DNA from: Bryum argenteum
Lineage: Eukaryota > Streptophyta > Bryopsida > Bryales > Bryaceae
Length of the DNA: 64,000 nucleotides
Reading direction: 5' to 3'
NCBI GenBank assembly: GCA_037043015.1
Contig: CM073326.1
Span: 13,276,345-13,340,344 of the forward strand
Part shown: piece by piece, positions 46,430-63,431 of the stretch
How the letters are laid out: the number at the start of each line of letters is the position of its first letter
Position numbering within the stretch: position 1 is the stretch's first letter
Translations under genes and position numbers: made by a program
Notes under the pieces: generated by a model
Told to the model about the DNA's origin: nothing
Databases searched by the model: none
The model's input: only the letters and a program-made list of their open reading frames with translations

Positions 46430-47607
46430 GTTTATCAAAAGAAAAAGGTGAAGCAAAGGTCTACAATTCAAGGATTTTATCTCTAATTTTACCTTCATGT
46501 ATGCATATTGAATAATAAATATGTGAAAATTATGTAATTCTTTTATAAAAAGAGAAACTATATCAATCACATGTAGAACACATGACAACTTCATTGTAGA
46601 ATAGTAATGGCCTTTCTTGGCAAAAAATCCAAACAATTTGTAGAAACGAAATATATTACTACCATTGAAATTTTTCTCTATACAAAATATTAATCATTCA
46701 AATTTCATGTCATTTCATTTTTACAAAGAAGAAAATATATCATGCTAGACTTTAGATAAAGATGTCTTTGGGGATGAATATGATATACAAAAACTCACTC
46801 ATGGAAGGTAAGGTAATTTCCAAAAATTGATGCAAAGTACAATTTTTTTCATCTCTACAACTATAGTTGCCTCTTTAATATGTTTAAAAAAACCCTCAAC
46901 ACTTATGCTACTCCTATCCAAAATTCAACAACCAAAGCACTCACACTAACTTGGTGTACAAAGCCGCACCTAAAGCTACATGCTATAAGGAAGGCAATCC
47001 TAAAAGCGCTCTGTACCTCATTTGTAGATTGTGAAAACACAGATGTACCTCATTTGTATATAATGCAATTGGGTCAAATCTTACTTAGCACTTTGGAATT
47101 TTGTATAAAATTCACAAATGCGAATTACATGTTGCAAATTTTTGCAAACCTCCCGAAAACCTATTTCGAATGTGGTCATAATTTTATTTTGAATTTAGTA
47201 GTGCTAAAAATAGGTCAGATCTCTTAAGGTGGGGCTTTTAGGACAATCTACCATAGATGTGTTTGAATTCCAAAAAAAAGGAAGAACCTCAAAATTACTG
47301 TAACGCCAATTTAAAAAGAATGTTTGTTTGTCCTATCCTTGGATGTTTGTATTCACTAGTCATAATACCAATTCTAGGATTCCATGTTCAGCCACTTGCT
47401 ATCACTGTCATCAAAGAATCAAATCCAACATTAACTTGTGAATACATAGTGTGAATTTCTTCGAGCAGATAGACTACTATGGTACAAATGTATTTCTCAA
47501 TTAATAATAGATGAAATTAAATATTAATTTAAAAGAAAAAAGAAAAAAACAAAATGTGAATGTACCTAATAGCAACTTGTTCAGAGAATCAACTGCAAAT
47601 ATTGCTA
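46430..47607. other. Spacer without recognisable gene
   Basis: A 115-codon frame at 46880-47227 has no recognised domain and no exon context. The phrase GTACCTCATTTGTA occurs twice (about 47007 and 47045). Confidence 0.4.
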
Positions 47608-47823
47608 CACTAAAAATTATGTTAAGTGTAGCCACACTATACAATTAGGGTTTTCTATAACTTTTTACGTCAGATGAATTTTTTTGGTGAGCAGGTAACT
47701 ACATATGCTACTCGAAGAAAGGCAAACTTGTGAACATAGTCAATTAATTCTTCGATAAAAAGTAAACACTCATAGTGGTTATATATCAATTAGTTAAGAC
47801 AACACTAAATATTAATTTTAGTG
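47608..47823. mobile_element. 216-bp terminal-inverted-repeat element, second copy
   Basis: Left GCTACACTAAAAATTA and right TAATTTTAGTGTAGC are inverted repeats. End sequence and length match the element at 9430-9646. Confidence 0.55.
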
Positions 47824-47829
47824 TAGCTA

Positions 47830-50380
47830 AGAAATTAAACTTGAGGTACACATGACTTAATTTCTACAATGAATATCACTTTTAGTTATGGTTATATTTG
47901 GAAATTGACATATAACAAATTAAAATTATATTAGAAATGAATGTGTTTGGTAAACCTTCTTGAGAGGTGCATCAGGGACATCCATGTAATCTTGCCTGTA
48001 TATTACAATTTCCAATAAGCGAAACATTTAGCCAACTAATTTGAAATCTTTTGATTTTGAAATTTCTATTTATATCGTAATTAAAAACCAAGAAATTGAA
48101 CAACAAGGTGATAAGTTAGAGCAGTGTTGTCTTATCAAACAAAATTCTTGTTCATTTCTCAGACACAATTCAGATGAGATGTACCTTTGATACATTGAAA
48201 ACATCTTAGATGTACTTCTCCTCTAAATCATGTCTGACAAATGAATAGGAATTTTGCCTGATAAGACAACCATGAGTTAGAGTAGACGAGCTAACCTTAT
48301 CTTGCGTGACAGCTGATAAAACCCGGTTGATACCATTGCAATGTTCACACTAAATAAGTTCCAATTTTTCTACAATGACCCCAAGCATAGTTTCAATTTT
48401 CTCAAAGATAGTTCATGGCATGTTTACCTTGTTCTAGACTTCACTCCATAGAGATGATAACAAAGCGGCACCATGCAAATCAATATAATTTATATATTTT
48501 TGCATATACACATTGCATATAAATTATAATATATATGTATACACTTTCAGAATCTAAGTCATAAGATTCTTATGACTTAGATTCTGAAAGTTTCAAATTA
48601 ATCATTTAGTCTGAAGATCAATTAAATAATTTAAGTTTCCAAAATTGTTTACTAAATCATTTCAAATCTTATTTAATGTCTTCTCCTCCCGAATTAAGGT
48701 GCATGCTTTAAACTTCTATATCAAAATATTAGCTATAAGTTTCTTGGTTACTCGTGACTTGCATAGTGGCATTGACACTAGATAGCCAATAAATTACAGT
48801 TAGTCATTAGTGGGTAGCAGGATGCTTGCTTGTATAAGAGCGTACTGCGATAGATACATATAGCGGTAATCTCCGCTAGGCAGTTATTTGACTGCCTTGG
48901 TTCTTGATGTATTTCTCAAACGTTTCATACATTGTTTGATTAAAAAGAACAAAAATAAAGCTATTTCTTATATGAGTAGATAATTGTAATATGGCCAATG
49001 GAAAGAAACATACAGGAATTATGACCATGCTATACCGTGACCAAATCACACCAGTAGCTGTCACAGCTGAATTTACAATTGCAATTTTATTGTTAGCAAT
49101 AATTAGATATACGTATAGCTTTAATTAGTATAAGACTTGTCTATATTGACATGTCCATAATGAATTACTCAATTGTAAACTAGTCGTGTAGGACACTTTA
49201 CAACTAGTTTTTGATTGTTTGAGTCTTTACTATGTAAGTCTGAAATTTGACTACATATAATGAGACCTTTGTGATGACTAATTTATAGGTGACAAAAACT
49301 AGGACAGGTCCTAAGGTTTAAAGATATTCCAAGTATAAGAGATAGTTGAGTACTCATGGGAAGTTTTAGAGATGCCTTTGAGAATGTAAGTTTGAGTGTA
49401 ATTAGAAAGGTACATCCTAATAGAAACCAAGACGTCAAAAAAAATATAGAATAGGTGGCATCTAAGTTTCACAAAAATTCTTATACAATAGCGTTTTTGT
49501 GAAACTCAAAAAGAATATCTTTTCCTCTCTATAAACTATAGGTATATAATTTTTTTATAATTCTAGGTTTGGGGATTCTAGTAACAAATCTAAGTTGACA
49601 TTGAGTGCTTAGAGACCACAATCCCACCAAAAGCATGAGTTTTATGGTACTTTACTTGTCATTCAGTTTTTGATGTATTTTACATTTTACTAATTATTGA
49701 AATAAACTAATTTTTCAAGGGTTTAGAAAGAATCATGAAAGACAAAGCATAAAGTGTCAAAAGAGTTATCTATATGATCATTAATAGACGACATGAATCA
49801 AGTCGAGATCCAAATAATTCAAATCCAAAATCATGCCAATAAATTAACTTTCAACAAAATGGGTAACATGAATATGAAGTAGTGGATAAATGAAGCATGG
49901 AGCAAATAACTTTGAGCTTGCCAAGTTGTTGTGGATATGAAATCAGTTCAGGGGGCTTTGAGAAGTCAGCTACATTGGCAAGGGAAATGCACCACTTCCA
50001 CGTTGGCGCCCAAAAATGAACTGCAAGAGCAAAGACACATTTAATTTTGAAGCTAGCAAAAATTATAGTCGGTTTCTACAAACAAGGTTGTTTTAGGTAC
50101 AAATGCATATATTTGACAATTGTTGCACTTAGTATACTATCAAAGATTAGAGGAACCACTTCTACAATGATTTGTAATGATGTAAATGGTTAGGATGGTG
50201 AACTACACCAATCTTCTTCAAAGCACACACTAATCACAACATAGAGGGAATAAAAGAAGCTCTTTCCTTAAAACCCTATTTCCATTTTCTACAAAAGGTC
50301 TATATTTATTCCAAATTAAACAGAACTTCACCTCTATCTTTGAGTACAATTTGGTCGAACTAAAACTATTAGTCTCACTA
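47830..50380. other. Spacer with a perfect palindrome
   Basis: A 47-bp palindrome at 48544-48590 (arm CTTTCAGAATCTAAGTCATA plus 3 more bases, single-base centre). A block at 48850-48950 matches 37285-37365 (GTTCTTGATGTATTTCTC, then CATACATTGTT). No gene recognised. Confidence 0.5.
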
Positions 50381-51316
50381 TTAACCCCTAAAAATCCAGG
50401 GGTTTCCTCGACCTTCAGAACCAAAAACTGCCATTTTTCACCTTCGTTGGGAAATGGGGAAATGGAGAAACTTTTTTTTCCGGTTTAAGACTTTGAACCG
50501 TAAGATCTTGTACTTAACTTGTATACAAAGGACTGGTCAAAATTTCAACCGTTGGATGTTTGTCATTTGTGAGATCATAACAATCAAAGTTTGACCAACA
50601 CTTTTTTTTGCCGCTGCGTGAGAGGCATTGTCTAAATGGTGCCAAGGGCAACTTGATGATTGTTATTCCAAATATTTTTCCCTCATTTTTTTTCATGTAG
50701 GTAATCAAGTTGGGTATGCTCATGCAAAATTTTAGAGACCGATTCCACTTTTTGACCTTAATGTAAAATATTTTATGAAAGAAGGTCTAAAAACAACCAT
50801 ATAGTAAAACAAGCACCACGTATGATATATTTAGTTTGAGAAAAATCTCGACGGTGAGAAGGTGCATTTATGATAATGTGAATTTTGAAAAAAAAAATCT
50901 TGGAAAAAATCCAAAATCTCGAATTTTGGCAATTTTTGAAAGAAAAAATTGTAAAATTACTAGAAATTGTGAAGATTGTTTTTGAAAGTTTTGGAGGCTG
51001 CCCTTGTAAAATTGGTAAACTTTTTGACTTTGGGCACTTCGGAATTTGAATAGTAATTTGGTAATGAACATATTTCTAAAAAAAAAATTAAATAAAAAAA
51101 ATTATTTTAAACTGCCCGTTTTGGACTTGAAACCTAAAATTTTGAGGTGAAGGTTATAAAATTAAAATTTGACTTTGAAAATTTTACCACATACACATTA
51201 CTGTATGGGGAGCACCCAATAAAAATCTTAGGCAAAAATATCAATTTATATGCTTAAAATGAGCTGCCCGAAATCTCAGAAAACCGAATCGGTTTTCCTG
51301 GATTTTTAGGGGTTAA
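50381..51316. mobile_element. TTAA-flanked MITE, copy 6 (936 bp)
   Basis: TTAA then CCCCTAAAAATCCAGG on the left and CCTGGATTTTTAGGGG then TTAA on the right, a perfect 16-bp inverted repeat. The interior is homologous to copy 1 in reverse orientation. Both contain a spurious frame reading SQKVYQFYKGSLQNFQ. Confidence 0.75.
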
Positions 51317-51705
51317 TACAAAAAGTTGGAAGTTCTTCAACAAATTAGGACACTCCTTGAGATACCTTTCACTTGTACTAGAGCAATGAAAAACCCAATC
51401 TTCAAAAAATCAAAAAACCTCATATTTGCAACATGTACCATAACGTATCCTCCTCAATAACCAAACAAATTTTGTTGTGGAGATACCCTCCTTAAATTGG
51501 CGACGGGAACACCAATCTTACAATTCATGAACCAAAAAAGCGTGTATCTAAAGTATTAAAAAAAAAAAAACCTACATGCACATCCTTCTTATAAAAATAG
51601 AGTGAATAGAAGCTCATAGGTACACCGTAAATTGAACACCCTAGACTCTAGCTATTTTCTAACTCCCAAAGAAATTCGAATTTGTACTTGGTTGGATTTC
51701 AAGTA

Positions 51706-51807
51706 CTCCCTTTGTCCCATTATAACTGTCCAGTAGGTTCTCTCAATTATATCTCTCGAGGTAGATTCGAGAGAACCTACTGTACAAATATAATGGGACT
51801 GAGGGAG
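51706..51807. mobile_element. Stowaway-like MITE, copy 2 (102 bp)
   Basis: Ends CTCCCTTTGTCCCAT and ATGGGACTGAGGGAG, TA on both sides. Same size and inner hairpin (CAGTAGGTTCTCTC) as the copy at 41.2 kb. Confidence 0.85.
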
Positions 51808-51809
51808 TA

Positions 51810-54164
51810 CAAGATTGCAGATCTCTCACCTATACCACAAGTGTTTTGATCCTAGTTGGTTTTTGAGCATCCTACCTTAGTACCGACAAAAACATGGATG
51901 AACCCTATTGACCAAATAAAAACATAGACGAAGATATGGCGACTCAAAAGCGCCGCCATATCTTCAAATTTGACTGATATGATGTAATCCACATGCAAAT
52001 GATCGATGAACTACCAAATAAGACTCTCAAAATGTGCCTACAATATCCAAAATAATGTGTTTTTTTCCAATAAAGTTTGTCTTGAGTGTCTATGACACAT
52101 TTTCCACATTTCTGACAATGCTTAGGGATTGACACTAAACTATCAAATTTAGACTTGGAATGTGGTCCTCATGATATCATAGTCCAATTATTTCAAACAA
52201 AAGACAACCTAGATGACCTAAAACCTTAAGTATGGGCCAACAACAATTTGGAAGTCAATATTTGAGATTAGGGTAGAATCATTTTAGACCAACAACCTAA
52301 AAATACTTGCATGTAAGTTATGAATATGATTTTTGAGAATTTTTCCGAAAATGGAAAATCCTTAATTATCTATCTTGTAGAGATTTTTCTACAATATTTG
52401 GATTTTTTGGAAACCAATGTCCTCCTATGTTCTTAAATTGATGACTTTGCACTAATCAAGACAAACATTTCTCAGTTTTAGAATATTAGGTGCAAATTGA
52501 TGTAAGCTCATTTATGTACTTCTAGGATATATTCTTGATGACATCTTTGTCTTTGTTATTTAAGATTGAAGGCATGATGTGTTGTTTACTTGTCTTAGGT
52601 CCGGCGGGGTGGTTCCAAAGCGCCATCACCTTCGACGCCATCACAACTGCTTCAGAAAAAGAACTTATTGCGAGGCTAACAAGAATAGAGTGTTCATTTG
52701 ACCTATTTTTGACTACATGTGCATGGAGGTCACGAGCAATTTACTCAACCTCCAAACTCCAAGTGCATCACCATTCTCTACATCAATGTGTTTTTGAAGT
52801 AAAGAGATGATTGATTTGGAAAGCAAGGTGCAGGGTGCCAATTTGCCTCCAACACACTCACAATGCGCAAATCTCTTTTACCGCATTCACACGACATGCT
52901 TCGTTTTAACTTTCATAGTGGGGTGTTAATATAGTTAAGTGCCCGGATTTACATTTTAGGGTTGTCCTCAAAGTTTAGACTTCAAATGGTTTCAGGCATC
53001 TCTATGTCTCTAACTTCGAACTTTAGAGATAGAGTTTGAATTATTATTGCGCACTTCTCATTCAAAGTTTCCGTTTACATCCACAAGTGATTTTTATTGC
53101 AGATCCAAAATAGATACCAAGTAGTTAAGCATACTAGAAAGTGATGAATAATGTTCATGTCACAACCAAAAGTATATTTGTAGGCGGATTATCATGACGG
53201 AGTTTAGGTTTTCTCCTTAGCCTCTTTATCTGTTATCTCTTGGTATATATTTATATTTATATTTACATTTATATGAACACCACAAAAGTATGGAAACTTT
53301 ATCTTTTATCTTCCTAACCATTGAAAAATAATTAGTCACATTCTATCACTTGATGAATACATTCCATCACTTGAAGTATAGTGAATGCCTCAATGCTCAT
53401 AAATAAAAATGTTCTACTTGATAATGATTCCAACTAGTTCAATCTCCTACATACTTTGTGCATCTCCCAACATGATTCTCTTGGCAACTCCCCCCATGAG
53501 CTTGCCAGTACATTCCCAATGTAATTGTCGATGTGAAATTTGAGTTCTTCAAACGATTACTGTTTTGGTTTAAAATGAAACAAAAACTAAATAATTTAAA
53601 TAAATGTGAGCCGTTTCTGAGTCATGAATGTGCTTTCTCAAAGCATTAAGTTAACGTATCTGAATGTCAGGCACTGCACATGTATCACATATTTGCATGT
53701 CATAACATTTGATCCTTTTATGATTTTCACATGAAAAGTACTCATTCTCGAAGCACAAACCTAGTGCTACGGGTTTGTCAGAATTTAGTACCTGTTATCC
53801 TTCTTGCAATACAAATAGAGTATAGTGTATTCACTAATGTAAACTTGACACCCTTCCATGAAATCGGATGCTCAATATTCATCTCATTCCACAAACCGTG
53901 AGTGGAAGTAAAATTACAGCGGAGACTAGATTCCAGCATCTCTTCGAGACAAACAGAAACTCTACCCTAATCCTCGTCTGCAGAATAGAGACAGTAGGTT
54001 TCTACTCCATTGAACTGTTTCCATGATCTATACAGCCAGAAAAAAATGAACAACGACTCTCAATGAAGTGTTCCTGTACACGGGCCTAAAGATTCTGACC
54101 ACACATACCAATAATTGATGATGAAGCAGATACCGAAACCGATATAAGTTTAAGGAGCTGCACT
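51810..54164. other. Spacer 3' of GCN5
   Basis: No gene recognised. A 91-codon frame at 52535-52810 contains a more GC-rich stretch (52600-52760) of unknown origin. The last 250 bases before 54165 are probably GCN5 3' untranslated region. Confidence 0.4.
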
Positions 54165-58748
<4,584 letters not shown>

Positions 58749-58841
58749 TCGACGACGACGTCGCAGCGAGAGATTGGTCAAAGCGGGATTAGTTTGGGGT
58801 TGCGTGATCAACCTCGATGTCTGTGCCCATAATACGAGATT

Positions 58842-58926
58842 AAAAAGCTACCTTAACGACGGTGACGACGACTTTCGGGGCAACGCCATGGCCATGGCCT
58901 TGTCCTTCGCTTGGCTTGTCCGCCAT
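58842..58926 (-). promoter_or_regulatory. Possible upstream open reading frame in the GCN5 leader
   Basis: On the GCN5 strand an ATG at 58926 opens a 28-codon frame starting MADKPSEGQGHGHGVAPKVV and closing about 95 bases before the GCN5 start. A GTAGCT after codon 25 followed by an AG would allow fusion to GCN5 in frame, but the intron would be only about 31 nt, too short. A uORF is therefore the likelier reading if the transcript starts upstream. Confidence 0.35.
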
Positions 58927-58983
58927 CGCCAGCTTTCTGTGAGCTTCCCACCTGGGGTTTCGTCGGAGAGACGACGGACTTGT

Positions 58984-59062
58984 GTTTCGTTCGTTTCTTG
59001 TTTCGTTCGCTCCCTGTTGTGTTTCGTTCGTGCCCTGTTTTGTTTCGTTCGTTGTCCGTGGT
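58984..59062. repeat. Short tandem repeat, about four units of roughly 20 bp (TTTCGTTCGT)
   Basis: TTTCGTTCGT or TTTCGTTCGC recurs about every 20 bases with CCCTGTT spacers. It lies upstream of GCN5, in a CpG-richer island than its surroundings. Confidence 0.7.
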
Positions 59063-59508
59063 TGGATGGAGGTCAATTGGGGCTCCTTAACAATTTTACT
59101 CTGAACTCTTAATTGTACGTGTCTAGGCAAGAAGAGAAACTCCAACCTATTTAGAGGCTGGCGTGAATAGAGTGTTCGTTCGACCTATCCTTGAATGTGT
59201 ACCCAAAGGTCATCACACCAATGGTGGGACAGCTAACCCCTCTCAGGGTGTTTCTCAAGGTGTTTCAAGTAGTGTTGCCTATTCAAATAAAGAGTTTGTG
59301 AGTCAAATAATTTATTGAAAAGTTCTTTTTTGTTTTATTAGAGATAAAAACATAAAGGTAAGATTGGTAAGCTAAAGTTTTCAAAAAGAGTCTAAACAAC
59401 TTGAATTTTAATTTAATTTTCAAATTACCATTCTCTTGATTATCATCATGATTGCAAATAATGTAATCTACACAACTCAAAAATTTGTATTATTGCATTA
59501 TCCTATGC

Positions 59509-59760
59509 TTAACCCTGAAACATGCCCACTTTCGAAAACGGACATTTTGGATGACAAGCTAGAACTTTGAAGAGCCATAACTTCTTCATCTTCAATCTAT
59601 TGTACCCAAAATCACTTGGGGCTAGTCCCAAATTAAATCTAGTTTGTGTGGTAAAAATTACAAACTCATCCAAGAAAATTTAAATTTGTGACATACATTT
59701 TTGTAGAAACAACTTTTGTTTCTTGAACTTCCAAACATTGAACATGTTCTACTAGTACAA
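59509..59760. mobile_element. TTAA MITE, copy 7, one-ended relic
   Basis: It starts TTAA then CCCTGAAACATGCCC and is homologous, in reverse orientation, to the right ends of copies 3 and 4 (shared blocks CATCCAAAATGT, CACAAACTAGA, AAGTGATTT). The other end is not recognisable beyond about 59760. Confidence 0.55.
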
Positions 59761-60824
59761 ATCACTAAATATAAAAACAAAAGATTGTTCCCGGAAAATT
59801 ACTTTTTTGCGTTCTCAATGTTCCCACAAGATGCACACATTCAAACATGGGGCATTTCTTACCATAGCAAAAAAGCAAAACAAAATGTTGTTCCCATACG
59901 TTCCCAAACGTGTTCCTGAACGAGTTCCCAAACGATGTTCCCACATCCCAGCTTCGCGACGAAGCTGGTGACCTTGAATGTGGCCTCTCGCACTTTTCTA
60001 CAGCAAATCGTGTTTTGTTCTCCAATTGATTGATCATTTACAGTGCATTACTCATCTTGTAGTTGACGTCTCAGGGATAACGAAGCACCAGAAAATGCTC
60101 TTCTTCAATTAGCTGTTTGCTTACTTGCTTCTCGATCGGAACAATACTTGGTGTCAATCAATCAAGGTATCAAAAAACTTCCACTTCCTAGAATAAAGCT
60201 AAAAATCGAAAACCCAGTTCGCCATTCTTTTGATTGTGGTTCCTCCAAGACCGAGGCTGACATTTCAATCAAATTTGGCTTCAGAGATCAGAAACGCTTG
60301 TTTACATTTTCTTATTGCTTACAAATTCTCGAACAGGGTAATTTACATAACTATGATCTGGTCGATGTACCAAGCAATGTCGGGATTAGGGTTTAGGGTT
60401 TAGGAAGATGAATGAGTATAACAGAGAAACAAACTAAAACTCCATGAGATCGATGTCTATGTACTTTGTCAGGAATTTAAATCGTGGTAGAGATTTGTAC
60501 AGATGTGCGCATGAAGAAATTGATGATCCTAAGATACTGATAAGCTTATAGAGTGAATGTCTGCTTGGTATGCGAGGTCCTATTGCTCTTGTTAAGAGAT
60601 AATGCTAGTGTTGAGCACTTTATGACTCATCAGGAAGCTTTACAGTAATCAATATTTTACTGTTTCACAATTTGATGTACGTTTACATTTAATTGTACAC
60701 GAGTTTTTGTCTTCGATATGATCACTGACCTTGTGGTCATCTCAAATATGGGTAACATAGTTAGTGTAGCATCGTGTATTTCTCTATCTCGACATACATT
60801 GATTGTAATATTCCAGCTTGCAGG
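59760..60824. other. Upstream region of XRCC4
   Basis: No coding region called. The TTCCC(A)NACG-type phrase repeats at 59890-59940. A TTGCAG directly before the XRCC4 start (60818-60823) could be the acceptor of a leader intron. Confidence 0.4.
60385..60404 (+). promoter_or_regulatory. Telo-box-like TTTAGGG motif upstream of XRCC4
   Basis: ATTAGGGTTTAGGGTTTAGG holds two and a half plant-type telomere units. Such telo-boxes (AAACCCTAA) are known in plant promoters and leaders of growth- and replication-linked genes. It could equally be a chance interstitial telomere-like tract. Position is about 420 bp before the start codon. Confidence 0.5.
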
Positions 60825-62242
60825 ATGGCGCAGATTGATAACAAAACATGCGCCCGTCTCGAGGTGTACGATGATTCGCTTTTGAAGAAGAAGACGCTGT
60901 TCGTAGAAAGTGTTTGGGGGCCATCGAGTTTCTCTCTTGCAGCCTCTGATGCACACCACGCTTGGACTTTTGAAGGTGATTTCTTTGCTTCCCTCAACTT
61001 TGCTTGGACATTTGAAGGGGAATTCTGTATTTTTCTCAACTTTGCAACTTCTCAGACGGTGGTTGGAGTTTTTTTTGTTGATTTTGTACATGCGAAGGCT
61101 CGGAGGAGTTTGTGAAGGAGAGGGCGGAGATGTGGGACAAGAGTGTGAGCTGGGTGATGGAGAAGCTCAAGTTTTATCTTTCTGTGGAACAACCCGGCGT
61201 CATGTACCACTTCTCCACCACTCGAGACAGCCATCGGAAGGTGCAAATTTTACTTAGCTGCTGATGTATCATGTTCCTCTTTTTTGCAATTTCAAGTGAT
61301 CAAAGTCTGAATGAAGTACTACATTCTATAGCAAGTGTAGCCAAGTTATGCTGACACCGATTCAAGAATTTTTTTCCTTTACAACTTATCGTCAATCGAA
61401 TAGTTGTATCAGAGTCCTTTTAACTTGTTGGATGTTGGTTTGAACAGCAAGAAACGAGGACTTTCAAGTGTTTTGGTTGCTATTTCTGCCCCTGTCATTA
61501 ATTTTGAAGCTGGTTTGTGCAGTTATCTTTCGAGATTCACGATAAAGATACAAGTGTGCCTCTAACAGCCAATTTCCTCATGATCGATGCACCATCACAA
61601 AACGTGATCAGCGACATGCTGGGTTTCCTGCTACACGGGAACGAGAAGCTTACGGTAATACAAACATCGTAATTACTTCATATAAAGATATACTATGTTG
61701 AATATGAGGTCAGTATCTAATACCACGGTTCACATATGGCTGGAAAGCTATGCAATGCATCTGAGCTCAAAAAGAAACCATCCTTATATTGTGTATCGGC
61801 ATCAGCCTTACATTCTGAGACAATGAGTGTATATGAATGCTCTTTTATTCGCAGGTGGAGTACATGAACAAGTGTCGAAGTTTTGATCAATTAGAGGCAA
61901 AAAATAAAGCTCTGTTGGATAAAATCGAGCAGCTGAAGAATGAGAAGTTCCTGTTCCAACAAGACATCTTCCCGAAGGTGCTCTACCTTAAACCCTAAAT
62001 CTTCCGAAACGAATGCTTGTTCCTGCGCCACTACTACTCAAGAGTACTGAGCTACTTTGATAAGTTGTGACTGTAGGTTTTGATGTATTTTTTTTGGTTG
62101 AGATTGTTTCCAGTTCGGTAAAATTGTCAACACCAAGAAGAGGAAGTTGAGAGAACTTCGGGAGAAATTACAACAGCAGTTGGACGGTGAAGCTAGTGTT
62201 GAGAAGGACGACAAGGATGACACCACAACCGATGAGGACTGA
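60825..62242 (+). CDS. XRCC4: XRCC4, DNA ligase IV partner in non-homologous end joining, 225 aa
   Basis: Five exons: 60825-60975, 61098-61240, 61523-61654, about 61855-61977 and 62114-62242. The globular head starts MAQIDNKTCARLEVYDDSLL and includes DAHHAWTFEGSEEFVKERAE and a VEQPGVMYHFSTTRDSHRKV strand pair, corresponding to the QPG(S)VY..F segment of plant XRCC4. The long coiled coil begins near residue 135 (SDMLGFLLHGNEKLTVEYMN), runs through SFDQLEAKNKALLDKIEQLK and FGKIVNTKKRKLRELREKL, and ends in an acidic tail (DKDDTTTDED). XRCC4 dimerises through this helix and binds ligase IV BRCT repeats to seal double-strand breaks in the nucleus. The tail is short compared with vertebrate XRCC4 and close to plant lengths. 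The exon 1 donor region is tandemly duplicated. The exon 4 start may be off by one base. Confidence 0.88.
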
Positions 62243-63431
62243 CCTGCACAGAGGTAAGGTAATCACCGTCATGACCACACATTCAAGGCACGCACTATAG
62301 TAGGAAATATGGAATCTATGAATGAATAATCAAAGGTATTCATTCTTTGGAGATATTTCTAAGCAAGTAATGAACTTCAGAAGTAACCAGTATTGCAGTG
62401 TTACCGATTACTCTACTCCAGATGACGTACATTCTAAGTTGATGAATTTCAGAAAGTAGGAGTCGTTTAGTGATGGATTTGCCTACCTTATGTTTAAAGA
62501 TTATTCAGTTGCTTGTTGAGGAATATTTTTACATCCTCTGCCAATTTGTCCTTGTTATTTTTTTAAACATTGAAATGACTTCTGAGAGGTTTCTCACTTG
62601 AAGTATGTAGCAGGTTGGGCAACCATTTGAAGATAGTTTGCAGATGGCTCGACTTGGTTCCATTTTAGGATCAGTGGTGTAGTCAATGAAGGTGTTGTTA
62701 CTTCTAGAATGAAGTTTCTGTTGAAGAGTGGCTTTCATTTGCTCTTTCTCATCATTCTTTTCGATGCCTGTTCTGTGTAGGTATGAGGAAGGCTGTAGAA
62801 ATGGAGTAGCGGAATTTGTGTACAGAGTTGTATTTAAGGTACTTGTATTCACCAGTTTAGGTTGATTTTGCATGGTAGGGAGCATATTTTACATCAGATG
62901 AGATTTGTACACGATGTTTGGATTATTTAATGAACGCAAATTTTCATTCAGTGGTATGGTTTTTATAGTCAAGTGTTTGTTGACCACTATTATTGTTGTT
63001 GGACACTGTTACAGACACTTCGCACATTTTCATGTTAAGATCATCATACTACACATTGTTTATAGTAGAGTGGTCTAATAGAAGTATGGGAAATATTAGC
63101 ATTTCAGCATCGTTCTATTCTCTCATTCTCATTTCGGCATTCTCCCATTCTAATTTCGGTCCCCTCAAGCAATAAGAACTATAATACTACTAAAGGCGAT
63201 TGATCACTGCGATATGTTACGTTGTTTAAGAGAATTCTAACTGGCAGAGTGAAGACGGACAGTATGCACACCAACTCAGGTGGTAAACTAAAAGGAGGCT
63301 CAACGTTTTGCAATATTCAAGAACACACAGTTCCCACTTCCAAATAAATCCTGTAAAATTAAAATCTGATGTAGACTACAAAACTGCGAAGCATTCCACT
63401 TTCTACAACAAAGTGGAGCTCATGAATCCAA
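62243..63431. other. Convergent intergenic region
   Basis: 3' flanks of XRCC4 and the UTP25-like gene. A 118-codon minus frame at 62529-62885 shows no domain and is not called. Confidence 0.45.

Noticed and set aside
52535-52810. 91-codon frame with a GC-rich part
   Set aside because: No family resemblance, no flanking exons; origin left open.
58821-58926. MADKPSEG frame as a first coding exon of GCN5
   Set aside because: The required intron would be only about 31 nt, below plausible plant intron size, so it is listed as a possible uORF.
62529-62885. 118-codon minus-strand frame between XRCC4 and UTP25
   Set aside because: No domain, no splice context, and lies in the expected 3' flank of both genes.
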